From positions 48,133 to 112,132 of the forward strand of contig CAYYDG010000024.1 of assembly GCA_964470555.1 (NCBI GenBank): 64,000 nucleotides of DNA. The letters run 5' to 3'. Shown in pieces: positions 23,191 to 31,191 of the stretch (position 1 is its first letter; every line of letters starts with the position of its first letter). Origin of the DNA: RBC074 sp964470555. GTDB lineage: Bacteria; Acidobacteriota; Blastocatellia; RBC074. The position numbers and the translations under genes were made by a program. A model generated the notes under the pieces. It did not search any database, had not been told where the DNA came from, and saw only the letters and a program-made list of their open reading frames with translations.

Positions 23191-24399
23191 ATGACCGAAG
23201 CATACATTTATGACGCCGTCCGCACGCCGCGCGGGCGAGGACGCAGCAACGGCAGTTTGCACGAAATCCGCCCCATCGAATTGGCGACGCAGGTGTTGAA
23301 AGCCATCCGCGACCGCAACGAACTGGACACGGCTTACCTGGACGACGTGGTGCTGGGCTGCGTCATGCCGGTCGGCGAACAGGGTTCCGACATTGCTCGC
23401 GTAGCCGCGCTGAATGCCGATTACGCCGAAACCGTGCCGGGCAAACAGCTCAACCGGTTTTGCGCTTCCGGGCTGGAAGCCGTCAACACCGCTGCCGCGC
23501 AAGTCATGTCCGGGCAATCCGATCTGGCCATCGGCGGCGGCGTCGAAAGCATGTCGCGCGTGCCGATGGGAGCCGACGGCGGAGCGATGGTCATGGATCC
23601 CGAAATCGCTTCGAAGATGTATTTCGTTCCGCAAGGCATCAGCGCCGATCTGGTGGCGACCAAATACGGCTTTTCGCGCGAAGACGTGGACGCGTATGCT
23701 GTCGAAAGCCAACGCCGCGCCAAACACGCCTGGGACAATGCGTATTTCAAAAACTCCATCGTGCCGGTCAAAGATCAAATCGGTCTGACGGTGTTGGCTC
23801 ACGACGAATACATGCGACCGGAAACGACGATGGACGATCTGGCCAAACTCAATCCGGCCTTCACCGTGCCGGGCGAACAAGCCGGATTTGACGCCGTCGC
23901 CATTCAACGTTACCCGGAAGTCGAACGCATCAATCACGTTCACCACGCGGGCAATTCCAGCGGCATCGTGGACGGAGCCGCCGCCGTGTTGGTCGGCAGC
24001 AAAGCCATCGGCGAAAAGCTCGGCTTAAAACCGCGCGCACGCATTCGCGCCTTTGCTTCGATTGGATCGGAACCGACGATCATGTTGACCGGCCCGGCTC
24101 CGGCAACGGAAAAGGCGTTGAAACGCGCCGGAATGTCGGTCAACGACATTGACCTGTACGAACTCAACGAAGCTTTTGCCTCTGTGGTGTTGCGCTACAT
24201 GCAGGCGCTCGGAATTCCGCACGACAAGATCAACGTCAACGGCGGAGCCATCGCGATGGGACATCCGCTGGGCGCGACGGGCGCGATGATTCTGGGAACG
24301 TTGCTGGACGAAATGGAACGCCGAGGCGCGGCCACAGGTTTGGCGACCTTGTGCGTAGGCGCAGGCATGGGAACGGCAACGATTATCGAATTGGTATAA
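23191..24399 (+). CDS. fadA: Acetyl-CoA C-acyltransferase (thiolase), FadA type
   Basis: This protein has 402 residues, the normal thiolase length. The nucleophilic cysteine is C91 (NRFCASGLEAV), with H358 in GHPLGATGA and the second active cysteine C388 in LCVGAGMG. It catalyses the last step of beta-oxidation, cleaving 3-ketoacyl-CoA to acetyl-CoA. It is followed by the FadJ-type multifunctional gene at 24522, so together they make a fatty-acid oxidation complex. GGGAGC precedes ATG 23191. The long upstream frame is repeat-derived. Confidence 0.95.
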   Translation: MTEAYIYDAVRTPRGRGRSNGSLHEIRPIELATQVLKAIRDRNELDTAYLDDVVLGCVMPVGEQGSDIARVAALNADYAETVPGKQLNRFCASGLEAVNTAAAQVMSGQSDLAIGGGVESMSRVPMGADGGAMVMDPEIASKMYFVPQGISADLVATKYGFSREDVDAYAVESQRRAKHAWDNAYFKNSIVPVKDQIGLTVLAHDEYMRPETTMDDLAKLNPAFTVPGEQAGFDAVAIQRYPEVERINHVHHAGNSSGIVDGAAAVLVGSKAIGEKLGLKPRARIRAFASIGSEPTIMLTGPAPATEKALKRAGMSVNDIDLYELNEAFASVVLRYMQALGIPHDKINVNGGAIAMGHPLGATGAMILGTLLDEMERRGAATGLATLCVGAGMGTATIIELV

Positions 24400-24413
24400 G
24401 GCAAACAAAGTGA

Positions 24414-24501
24414 AACCACAGATGAACACAGATTAACAGGGATAGACACAGATGAAATCCAATCTGTGTTGATCTGTGCTTATCCGTGTTTATCTGTGGT
24501 T
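24414..24501. repeat. Palindromic repeat (CACAGAT type)
   Basis: AACCACAGAT (24414-24423) and ATCTGTGGTT (24492-24501) are perfect inverted ends, with more CACAGAT/ATCTGTG words inside. It lies between the two beta-oxidation genes and may modulate their transcript. Confidence 0.8.
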
Positions 24502-24521
24502 AGTTTTTGAAAGGCAAAGAG

Positions 24522-26663
24522 ATGAGCGAAACGATTACTTACCAGGTAGACGGCGATGGCATTGCCACGCTGACCATTGATTTGAAAGACCGCCCGATGA
24601 ACGTCATCACGCGGCAGTTTCTGGAAGAATTGACCGAGTGCGTGGACAAAGTCGTCGGCGACCCGGTGGTCAAAGGCGCAATTATCACGTCCGGCAAATC
24701 TTCGTTTATGGCCGGAGCCGATTTGAAAGGCGTCGCGGATTTATTCGCCGCCAAAGACGCCGCCGAATTGTTCAACAACGGCATGAAGTTCGTCGCCTTG
24801 ACGCGCAAGATGGAAACCGGCGGCAAACCGTTTGTCGCGGCGATTACCGGCACGGCGCTGGGCGGAGGGTTGGAAATTGCGCTGGCTTGTCATTATCGCG
24901 TCGCCGCCGACACTCCCGGCGCGTTGATCGGATTGCCTGAAGTGCTGGTGGGATTGTTCCCCGGCGGCGGAGGAACGCAGCGATTGCCGCGTTTGATCGG
25001 CGCGCGCGACGGATTGCAAATGATGATGCAGGGCACGCAGTTAAAACCGCAGCAGGCGCTGGAAAAAGGCATCATCCACAAACTCGTTCCCGCTGACCAA
25101 TTGCTCACGGAAGCCAAACGCTGGTTGCTGGAATCGCCCGACCCTGTGCAGCCCTGGGATAAAAAAGGATTCAAAGTCCCCGGCGGAGCAGGCCAGTTCG
25201 ATCCGCGCTGGGTCGAAACGTTCATGGTCGGTTCGTCGCTGATGCAGAAAGAAACCTTCCACAATTACCCCGCGCCGCAGGCGATTATGTCCTGCGTGTA
25301 CGAAGGGCTTCAGGTTCCGATTGAAGCGGGTTTGCGAATTGAACAACGCTATTTCACCAAACTGCTGCTCGATCCCGTCGCCAAAAACATGATCCGCACC
25401 GTGTTCGTCAACAAGGGCGCGGCGGACAAATTGGCTCGACGACCAAAGGGTTACGACAAGCTGAAAGTCACCAAGCTGGGCGTGCTCGGCGCTGGGATGA
25501 TGGGCGCGGGCTTGGCTTATGTCGCGGCGCTTGCTGGCATTGAAGTCATCCTGCTTGACCGCGAATTGAAGTTCGCCGAAAAAGGAAAAGCGTACAGCGA
25601 AAACCTGCTCGCCGGTCGCATCAAAAAAGGCCGCACGACCGAAGAAAAAGCCGCTGCCGTGTTGTCGCTGATCAAACCGACAACGGATTACGCTGACCTG
25701 GCCGGATGCGAACTGGTCATCGAAGCCGTCTTTGAAAATCGCGAGATCAAAGCCGATGTCACGCGCAAAACCGAAGCAGTGATTTCTGAATCGGCGATCT
25801 TTGCCTCGAATACTTCCACGCTGCCGATTACCGGCTTGGCCGAAGCCAGCAGCAGGCAAGCGCAATTCATCGGGCTGCATTTCTTTTCGCCGGTGGACAA
25901 AATGCCGCTGGTGGAAATCATTCGCGGCAAACAAACGTCGGATGAGACGCTGGCCAAGGCGATGGATTTCGTCCAGCAAATCAAAAAGACTCCGATTGTC
26001 GTCAATGACAGCCGAGGTTTTTACACCTCGCGGTTTTGCGGCGCATACATCAACGAAGGTACGACGATGTTGTTGGACGGCGTGGCTCCGGCGTTGATCG
26101 AAAACGCTGCGCGAATGGCCGGAATGCCCGTCGGGCCGTTGGCCTTGCTGGATGAAGTCAGCATTGATCTGAGCTATCACATCCGCGAACAGACGAAAAA
26201 AGACCTGGGCGAAGCGTACAAGCCGCAATCCGGCGACGCCGTCATCACGCTGTTTTTTGAAAAGCTCGACCGCATCGGCAAGAAATCCGGCAAAGGAATG
26301 TATGAATATCCCGAAGGCGGCAAGAAGTTTTTATGGCCGGGATTGGCTGAACACTTTCCCGCAGCCGCCGAACAGCCCAGCGTCGAAGAAATTAAGAAAC
26401 GATTGCTCTACGCGCAGGCTTTGGATGCGGCTCGCTGCATGGAAGAAGGCGTGCTGACCGATCCGGCAGACGGCGACGTAGGCGCAATGCTCGGCCTCGG
26501 CTTTCCGCCATACACGGGCGGGCCGTTGTCGTTGATTGATACCGTTGGCGTGAAGAACTTTGTCGCCGAATGCGACCGGATGGCGGAACTGTACGGCGAA
26601 CGATTTACTCCGCCAAAGCTGTTGGTCGAGATGGCCGCGAAAGGCGAGGGTTTTTACAATTAG
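24522..26663 (+). CDS. fadJ: Multifunctional enoyl-CoA hydratase/3-hydroxyacyl-CoA dehydrogenase, FadJ/FadB type
   Basis: This protein has 713 residues. The N-terminal crotonase half (about 1-190) has the oxyanion segments SSFMAGADLKGV and TGTALGGGLEIALACHYRV. The NAD-binding half starts near residue 318 with LGVLGAGMMGAGLAYVAALAG, followed by the 3-hydroxyacyl-CoA dehydrogenase signature (FIGLHFFSPVDKMPLVEII) and two C-terminal helical domains. It hydrates enoyl-CoA and oxidises the 3-hydroxy product, feeding the thiolase encoded just upstream. ATG 24522 (MSETITYQV) is preferred over a TTG at 24507. Confidence 0.94.
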   Translation: MSETITYQVDGDGIATLTIDLKDRPMNVITRQFLEELTECVDKVVGDPVVKGAIITSGKSSFMAGADLKGVADLFAAKDAAELFNNGMKFVALTRKMETGGKPFVAAITGTALGGGLEIALACHYRVAADTPGALIGLPEVLVGLFPGGGGTQRLPRLIGARDGLQMMMQGTQLKPQQALEKGIIHKLVPADQLLTEAKRWLLESPDPVQPWDKKGFKVPGGAGQFDPRWVETFMVGSSLMQKETFHNYPAPQAIMSCVYEGLQVPIEAGLRIEQRYFTKLLLDPVAKNMIRTVFVNKGAADKLARRPKGYDKLKVTKLGVLGAGMMGAGLAYVAALAGIEVILLDRELKFAEKGKAYSENLLAGRIKKGRTTEEKAAAVLSLIKPTTDYADLAGCELVIEAVFENREIKADVTRKTEAVISESAIFASNTSTLPITGLAEASSRQAQFIGLHFFSPVDKMPLVEIIRGKQTSDETLAKAMDFVQQIKKTPIVVNDSRGFYTSRFCGAYINEGTTMLLDGVAPALIENAARMAGMPVGPLALLDEVSIDLSYHIREQTKKDLGEAYKPQSGDAVITLFFEKLDRIGKKSGKGMYEYPEGGKKFLWPGLAEHFPAAAEQPSVEEIKKRLLYAQALDAARCMEEGVLTDPADGDVGAMLGLGFPPYTGGPLSLIDTVGVKNFVAECDRMAELYGERFTPPKLLVEMAAKGEGFYN

Positions 26664-26719
26664 ATTCAATGAGAAAGCTCTCTTATATTTTGGAGACGAT
26701 TAGCAACCTTGCACACGCG

Positions 26720-26725
26720 TATAAT
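26720..26725 (+). promoter_or_regulatory. Candidate -10 box of TIR-PIN cassette
   Basis: A consensus TATAAT lies 36 bases before ATG 26761, but no good -35 is present at 17 bases. It suggests the cassette has its own promoter rather than reading through from fadJ. Confidence 0.4.
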
Positions 26726-26760
26726 TTGCCTTTACTCTTTATCACGATAAGGAGGCCTTG

Positions 26761-27258
26761 ATGATTGTTTTTCTAAGCCACTCATTCGCACCGGATGAAG
26801 CAGCGATTGCAGCTAGGTTGAGAGCCGTCGCAGCCGCTTATGATATTCAAGTGCTGCTGCCTGACCGTCTGAACCCATATCGTCGAGATGTCGCTCCAAA
26901 AGACACGCGGACAAAAATTGCGGAAAGTGATGCAATGATCGCGATGGCGACGGTCAATGCTTTGCACTCTCGCGAGGTTAGTTCTGAGGTTGCGGAGGCC
27001 ATAAGGTTGGGCAAACCAGTTGTTGCACTTGTTGAACAGGGGGTGACAGTCAATGGAGTACCTCCCGATCGTATAGTGCAATTCGACCGTGCAAATCCAA
27101 TGGCCCACGAAAAGGGATTGATGTTGGCACTTCAACGTTTGCGCAATCAGCCACTACATTCCCGACAGGCTGATTGGTCAACGGCTTTGATGTGGCTTGC
27201 TGGCATTGCACTTGGAATGGTGGCTCTCAATGCCTTGGTGCCTGGTGATGAAAAGTAA
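26761..27258 (+). CDS. Membrane-anchored TIR-domain protein
   Basis: This protein has 165 residues. It opens IVFLSHSFAPDEAAIAARL, the first TIR strand and helix, followed by DAMIAMATVNALHSREVSSEVAEAIRLGKPVVALVEQG. Glu76 in REVSSEVAEA is at the position of the catalytic glutamate of NAD-cleaving TIRs. A C-terminal hydrophobic span (WLAGIALGMVALNALV) ends the protein, so the TIR domain would sit on the cytoplasmic face of the membrane. AAGGAGG lies just before ATG 26761. The next gene starts eight bases inside it. Base use is visibly more AT-rich than the beta-oxidation genes before it. A defence role is inferred. Confidence 0.8.
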   Translation: MIVFLSHSFAPDEAAIAARLRAVAAAYDIQVLLPDRLNPYRRDVAPKDTRTKIAESDAMIAMATVNALHSREVSSEVAEAIRLGKPVVALVEQGVTVNGVPPDRIVQFDRANPMAHEKGLMLALQRLRNQPLHSRQADWSTALMWLAGIALGMVALNALVPGDEK

Positions 27259-27781
27259 AGCTCAGCCGCAAGCTGGCAAGCTGGTCGTTGTCATTGACAC
27301 GACACTTCTATCGCGTCTCTGTGACTTGGAGATCATTCACCTGCTGCCAATGGTCTTCAAGCAAGTCAGGATTCCTACGGAAGTTAAGAACGAAACTCGA
27401 AAAGCGCCTGGTCGTCGTTGGAAACGATTGCGACGGCAACTGCGCGAAATGGGAGGTTTTTTTGTAGATTGCCGAGAGCACGACCCAATCGTGAGAGAAA
27501 TTATCCGAGCAGATTTAGACCTTGGCGAAGCTGATGCGATTGCCCAAGCAGATCATACTGGGGCAGGGTTGTTGATGGACGAAAACAAGGGAGTTCGATA
27601 TGCGCGAAATATGAATCTGACGGTTATACGCACAGGCCGCATACTATGCTGGCTGAAAGAAACGGGTGATATTCCTTTGGTTGAACCCTACCTGCTCAAA
27701 TTACGAAGGATGGGCTTTCATCTCAGCGAGGGTGATTTTGAAATGGTTTTGTCTGAAGCAGGCGAACTGCGGCGCGATTGA
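27251..27781 (+). CDS. PIN-domain protein, DUF3368-like
   Basis: This protein has 176 residues. The acidic residues expected of a PIN ribonuclease are present: D17 in VVVIDTTLLS, E45 in IPTEVKNE, E94/D96 in LDLGEADAIAQA and D111 in LLMDENKGVRYAR. DUF3368 proteins are PIN-like toxins or toxin relatives that cleave RNA. It overlaps the TIR gene by eight bases, so the pair is translated together. No antitoxin of the usual small DNA-binding kind lies upstream; the TIR protein takes that position. Start ATG 27251 is fixed by the overlap. Confidence 0.75.
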   Translation, partial: KSKAQPQAGKLVVVIDTTLLSRLCDLEIIHLLPMVFKQVRIPTEVKNETRKAPGRRWKRLRRQLREMGGFFVDCREHDPIVREIIRADLDLGEADAIAQADHTGAGLLMDENKGVRYARNMNLTVIRTGRILCWLKETGDIPLVEPYLLKLRRMGFHLSEGDFEMVLSEAGELRRD

Positions 27782-27843
27782 GATGGCGCCGGGTAAAGGT
27801 TCTACGACGGCTTCATCCCTGATGACTTGGATAGACGGCTTTT

Positions 27844-28227
27844 CTACTCCTGCTTCAGCGATTGATACAGCGCGCAATGTGCTCCGGCGGGATCGCGGAT
27901 GATGCAGTAACGGCCTTGTCCGGCGTACTCTTTGATGGGCGTGACGGTCGCGCCGCCGAGTTCGACACATTTCGCCACGCTTTGTTCGATGTCGGCGACG
28001 TAAATGTAAATCAGCCAAACGGGCGGCAAATTGGCATTGCCTCCGCGCGCGTGGCAAATGCCGGAAACTCCGTCGCCGGTTTCGGGCGAACTCATGACGT
28101 AATCTTCGTAACCGCCCATGTCCAGGCCCGCAGGTTGCCAACCCGTAACGGCGGCGTAAAAGTCTTTGACCTGATCGGCGTTTTCCACCGTCAAATCCAT
28201 CCAACCAACAGTTCCAATCTTGCTCAT
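27844..28227 (-). CDS. VOC (glyoxalase/bleomycin-resistance) family protein
   Basis: This protein has 127 residues with two beta-alpha-beta-beta-beta units. The openings KIGTVGWMDLTVENADQVKDFYAAVTGW and VWLIYIYVADIEQSVAKCVELGG are the two halves of a VOC metalloenzyme fold. Members bind a divalent metal and act on small molecules such as glyoxal adducts or antibiotics; the substrate is not clear. GAGGTGAT supports ATG 28227. Confidence 0.88.
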   Translation of the reverse strand: MSKIGTVGWMDLTVENADQVKDFYAAVTGWQPAGLDMGGYEDYVMSSPETGDGVSGICHARGGNANLPPVWLIYIYVADIEQSVAKCVELGGATVTPIKEYAGQGRYCIIRDPAGAHCALYQSLKQE

Positions 28228-28249
28228 CGTTATCACCTCAAAAAAAATT

Positions 28250-28313
28250 AGACAGGATTGGCAGGATTTCTCAGGATAAAAATCAATCCTGCCAAATCTT
28301 GAACATCCTGTCT
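28250..28313. repeat. Palindromic repeat (ACAGGAT type)
   Basis: AGACAGGAT (28250-28258) and ATCCTGTCT (28305-28313) are perfect inverted ends with further CAGGAT/ATCCTG words inside. The same family recurs at 43818, 57222 and 60325. Confidence 0.8.
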
Positions 28314-28324
28314 GAAGTCAAAAA

Positions 28325-29197
28325 TTATTCGCTGCCGTAACTGATTTCGTGGCGGCGAATTTTGACTGCCGCCATCGTCAGCACCAGCGCGGTGAAAATC
28401 AGCAGGCTCGGCACGGAAATCCATGGCGAAGTCGCCGTCACAACAGTTGCGAATGGGCCTTCGTTCATCGGCACCGGAGCCAGCGTATGCAGATAATGAA
28501 TGATGCTGATTTTTTTCAATACCGGCGGCAACAGGAAATTCAGCCATTCCCAGAAATACACCACCAAGGCGGGAATGATCGGGTTGCGGAAAAACAGCCC
28601 GATGAACATAAACACTGCGCCGTATCCGATACAGCCCAAAATCGTCACGCCCAGATACGTCAGGCATTGTCCCAGCCCCGGCCCATCGAACAGGAAATTG
28701 ACGTTGGCCGGATAATCACGCGCCCAGTACAGAAAGAACAGCGACCCGGCAGTCGTCAGCGAAAACAGAATGACCGACGTGACCAATCCCGAAAAGTATT
28801 TTCCGGCAACCAGCACTTCGCGGCGCAACGAAGACAAAAAGTAATAGTGCAAACTTTTGTCCACCACTTCGCCGCGAAACAGGTTCATGAAAATCCACGC
28901 GCAGCCGAAAAAGACCATTGTGCGCAGAATCAGCGCTTCGAAGATGTTGGCGAAGACTTCTTGTGCGCCGTTCCAGTTTCGCGTGATGTCGGCGGCGCTG
29001 TCTTCGTCGGCGAATGTCAGCAAAAACATCAGTAGCACGGGAATCGCCGCGAAGACATAAATCAGCAACGCGCGTTTGCCCCAAAAGTTTTTCTTCACTT
29101 CCATGCGCAGAATGGCGCGCACCTGTCGCCACCACAATCCCCACTGAAGATTGCCGCCCGTCGGTCTGGCTGCTTCCAATTCAATAGCTGAATTCAT
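28325..29197 (-). CDS. ABC-2 type transporter permease
   Basis: This protein has 290 residues with about six hydrophobic spans. The layout fits ABC-2 exporters: RALLIYVFAAIPVLLMFLL, a loop region, then spans at TSVILFSLTTAGSLFFLYW, TYLGVTILGCIGYGAVFMFI and a C-terminal span. It is the last gene of a leftward cluster with ATPases at 29265 and 33984, a second permease at 30236 and a peptidase at 31192. Substrate unknown. Confidence 0.85.
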   Translation of the reverse strand: MNSAIELEAARPTGGNLQWGLWWRQVRAILRMEVKKNFWGKRALLIYVFAAIPVLLMFLLTFADEDSAADITRNWNGAQEVFANIFEALILRTMVFFGCAWIFMNLFRGEVVDKSLHYYFLSSLRREVLVAGKYFSGLVTSVILFSLTTAGSLFFLYWARDYPANVNFLFDGPGLGQCLTYLGVTILGCIGYGAVFMFIGLFFRNPIIPALVVYFWEWLNFLLPPVLKKISIIHYLHTLAPVPMNEGPFATVVTATSPWISVPSLLIFTALVLTMAAVKIRRHEISYGSE

Positions 29198-29264
29198 CTG
29201 AGATTCTCCACTTGGTTCTGAACTTTTGCCTTTTGCCCTTTGCTTTTTGCCTTTTGATTTTTCA

Positions 29265-30239
29265 TCAGGCTTGTCCTCCTCCGCTGGAACCGATCAGGTA
29301 GTGATAAACGGCGTTCAGGTTGTCATCCACCGGCGCAACGGTTTCGACGTTGAACCCGTGTTCGGCGACCATTCGATTGAGCAGCGTGTAAAACGAATCG
29401 GCGTTGCGGGTTTTGATGAACAGTCCGTGTTTGTCTTCGTGCAGTTGGGCTTCGACGACGGAGTCGCTGGTGAACGCGCGCGAGGCGAATTCCGCTGGCC
29501 GATCGCAGCGAATCACGATCTGCATCGGATGCTCTTCCATCTTTTCTTCGCGCACGCTGCCCACCGCCCCTTCGGCCAGAATGTAACCGTTGTTGATGAG
29601 CACGATGGTGTCTGACATTTCTTCCAGTTCGTGCAGGATGTGGCTGGAAATAATCAGGTGCAATCCGTCTTTGGCCAGTTGGCGAAACAACCGTTTGGTT
29701 TCGTCACGCGCCATCGGGTCCAGCCCGTTGAGCGGTTCGTCCAGCACGATCACCGAAGGGTCGTGCGCGATGGATTGCGCCAGTCGTATGCGCTGGCGCA
29801 TGCCTTTGCTGTAGCCGGCGACTTTGCGATGCGCCGCTTCCACCAGATCAACCCGCTCGATCGCGCGCCAGGCCATGGACTCGGCTTCTTTTTTGGGAAA
29901 GCCATGCACCAGCAAAAACGAAAAGATGAATTCATAGCCGGTCATGCCGCGCGGAAAGGAATCGAACTGGCCGCAATAACCCATAAAGCGAAACATGCGT
30001 TGCGGATCGTCGGGGCTGACACCCAGCACGCGAATCGTGCCGCGCGACGGTTGAATCAATCCGGTCATCAAATTCATCAACGTCGTTTTGCCGGAACCGT
30101 TCGGCCCAACCAGGCTGGTGATGCCCGGCGCGATGGTCAGGTTGACGCGATTGACGCCCAGAATCTCGCCATAAAACTTCGAGATGTTTTCAAACACGAT
30201 CAATTGATCGCCGGTGTATTCGGCAGTTCCGTTCGTCAT
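29265..30239 (-). CDS. ABC-2 transporter ATP-binding protein
   Basis: This protein has 324 residues. Walker A GPNGSGKTT, Q-loop CGQFDSFPRG, a signature read as YSKGMRQRIRLAQSIA and Walker B VIVLDEPLNGLD are present, followed by a C-terminal regulatory domain. ATG 30239 overlaps the previous gene's stop (ATGA), so it is translationally coupled to the permease at 30236. Confidence 0.92.
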   Translation of the reverse strand: MTNGTAEYTGDQLIVFENISKFYGEILGVNRVNLTIAPGITSLVGPNGSGKTTLMNLMTGLIQPSRGTIRVLGVSPDDPQRMFRFMGYCGQFDSFPRGMTGYEFIFSFLLVHGFPKKEAESMAWRAIERVDLVEAAHRKVAGYSKGMRQRIRLAQSIAHDPSVIVLDEPLNGLDPMARDETKRLFRQLAKDGLHLIISSHILHELEEMSDTIVLINNGYILAEGAVGSVREEKMEEHPMQIVIRCDRPAEFASRAFTSDSVVEAQLHEDKHGLFIKTRNADSFYTLLNRMVAEHGFNVETVAPVDDNLNAVYHYLIGSSGGGQA

Positions 30240-31117
30240 GACACCACCTCGTAAGCGCGGACTTTGCGCCAAAGCATGTACAAACACAACGCAGCGTAGG
30301 CGAAAAAGACCACCCAGGCTTCGCCGTACGAGAAAAAGTACTCATCGTCATCCGGGGTAATGTCATCGCGCAGTTGGAAAAGTTCCTGGGTCATGACATT
30401 CAGCGCCATGCCTATGTTCAACAAATGCCCTTTGCTGGTTTTCAGTATTCCCTGAATGGCGAATCCGATGGGCGTCGGGATAATGAAGATGGCAAACAGC
30501 GCGGCGCTGGCCGCCGTGCGCCACTTGATCCAGGCGGAAAACGCCATTGCCAGCAGAGTCAGCATGACGATCCAGGCGATGCAGACAACCAGAATCGCAT
30601 AAAGCATCCAGTAGTTATTCATCAACCAGCCGCCGCCTTCCAGATACGACTGGAACAGGAACAACAACGTTCCCGGAATCCAGGTGATCGCCGAAAGCAG
30701 AATCAGCAGCACGGACGCTTTGCCCAGAATGTATTCAAACCGCGTGAATGGGCGGCACAGATACAGCGGCAACCCGTTGTTCGCCAGATCGCGCGAAATC
30801 AGCACCGGCCCGATAATCACCGTGAAGATAAACGCCAGCGAGGTTTGAATGCCGATGAAGATCGAAAAGAAGAATCCATTGATGGGAATGATGTCGGCTC
30901 CGCTGGCGCCAAAGATCGCCAACGCTGCTGTGTTGTGATGCAGGTAAATGATCGTGGCAAAGATCAGCGGCGGAACGAAACAGATGACGAACAGCACGAC
31001 GAACAGTGTGTATTTGAAAAGGTCTTGATATGCGTAGCGCGGAATCACCAGAAACCGCGACCACGACGGCGTCAAATCGCCTTCGTAAGCTTTGTAAGTT
31101 TGCCCGTAAACGGCCAT
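30236..31117 (-). CDS. ABC-2 type transporter permease
   Basis: This protein has 293 residues with about six spans (YTLFVVLFVICFVPPLIFATI, FFFSIFIGIQTSLAFIFTVI, VLLILLSAITWIPGTLLFL and others). NGLPLYLCRPFTRFEYILGK is a typical cytosolic loop of this family. GGGAGAG precedes ATG 31117. It lies downstream of the S9 peptidase, separated by a long inverted repeat. Confidence 0.88.
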   Translation of the reverse strand: MAVYGQTYKAYEGDLTPSWSRFLVIPRYAYQDLFKYTLFVVLFVICFVPPLIFATIIYLHHNTAALAIFGASGADIIPINGFFFSIFIGIQTSLAFIFTVIIGPVLISRDLANNGLPLYLCRPFTRFEYILGKASVLLILLSAITWIPGTLLFLFQSYLEGGGWLMNNYWMLYAILVVCIAWIVMLTLLAMAFSAWIKWRTAASAALFAIFIIPTPIGFAIQGILKTSKGHLLNIGMALNVMTQELFQLRDDITPDDDEYFFSYGEAWVVFFAYAALCLYMLWRKVRAYEVVS

Positions 31118-31128
31118 TTTTCTCTCCC

Positions 31129-31191
31129 GTTCAGAGTTCACGCTTCAGCGTGCCAAAACGTCTGGGTCACGCTGAAGCGTGAACTCTGAAC
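31129..31191. repeat. Perfect 24-bp inverted repeat after peptidase stop
   Basis: Positions 31129-31152 and 31168-31191 are perfect inverted copies (core CACGCTTCAGCGTG-like), separated by 15 bases. The element starts right after the TAA of the peptidase gene, in the middle of a same-strand gene series, so it could stabilise or attenuate the transcript. Confidence 0.85.
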
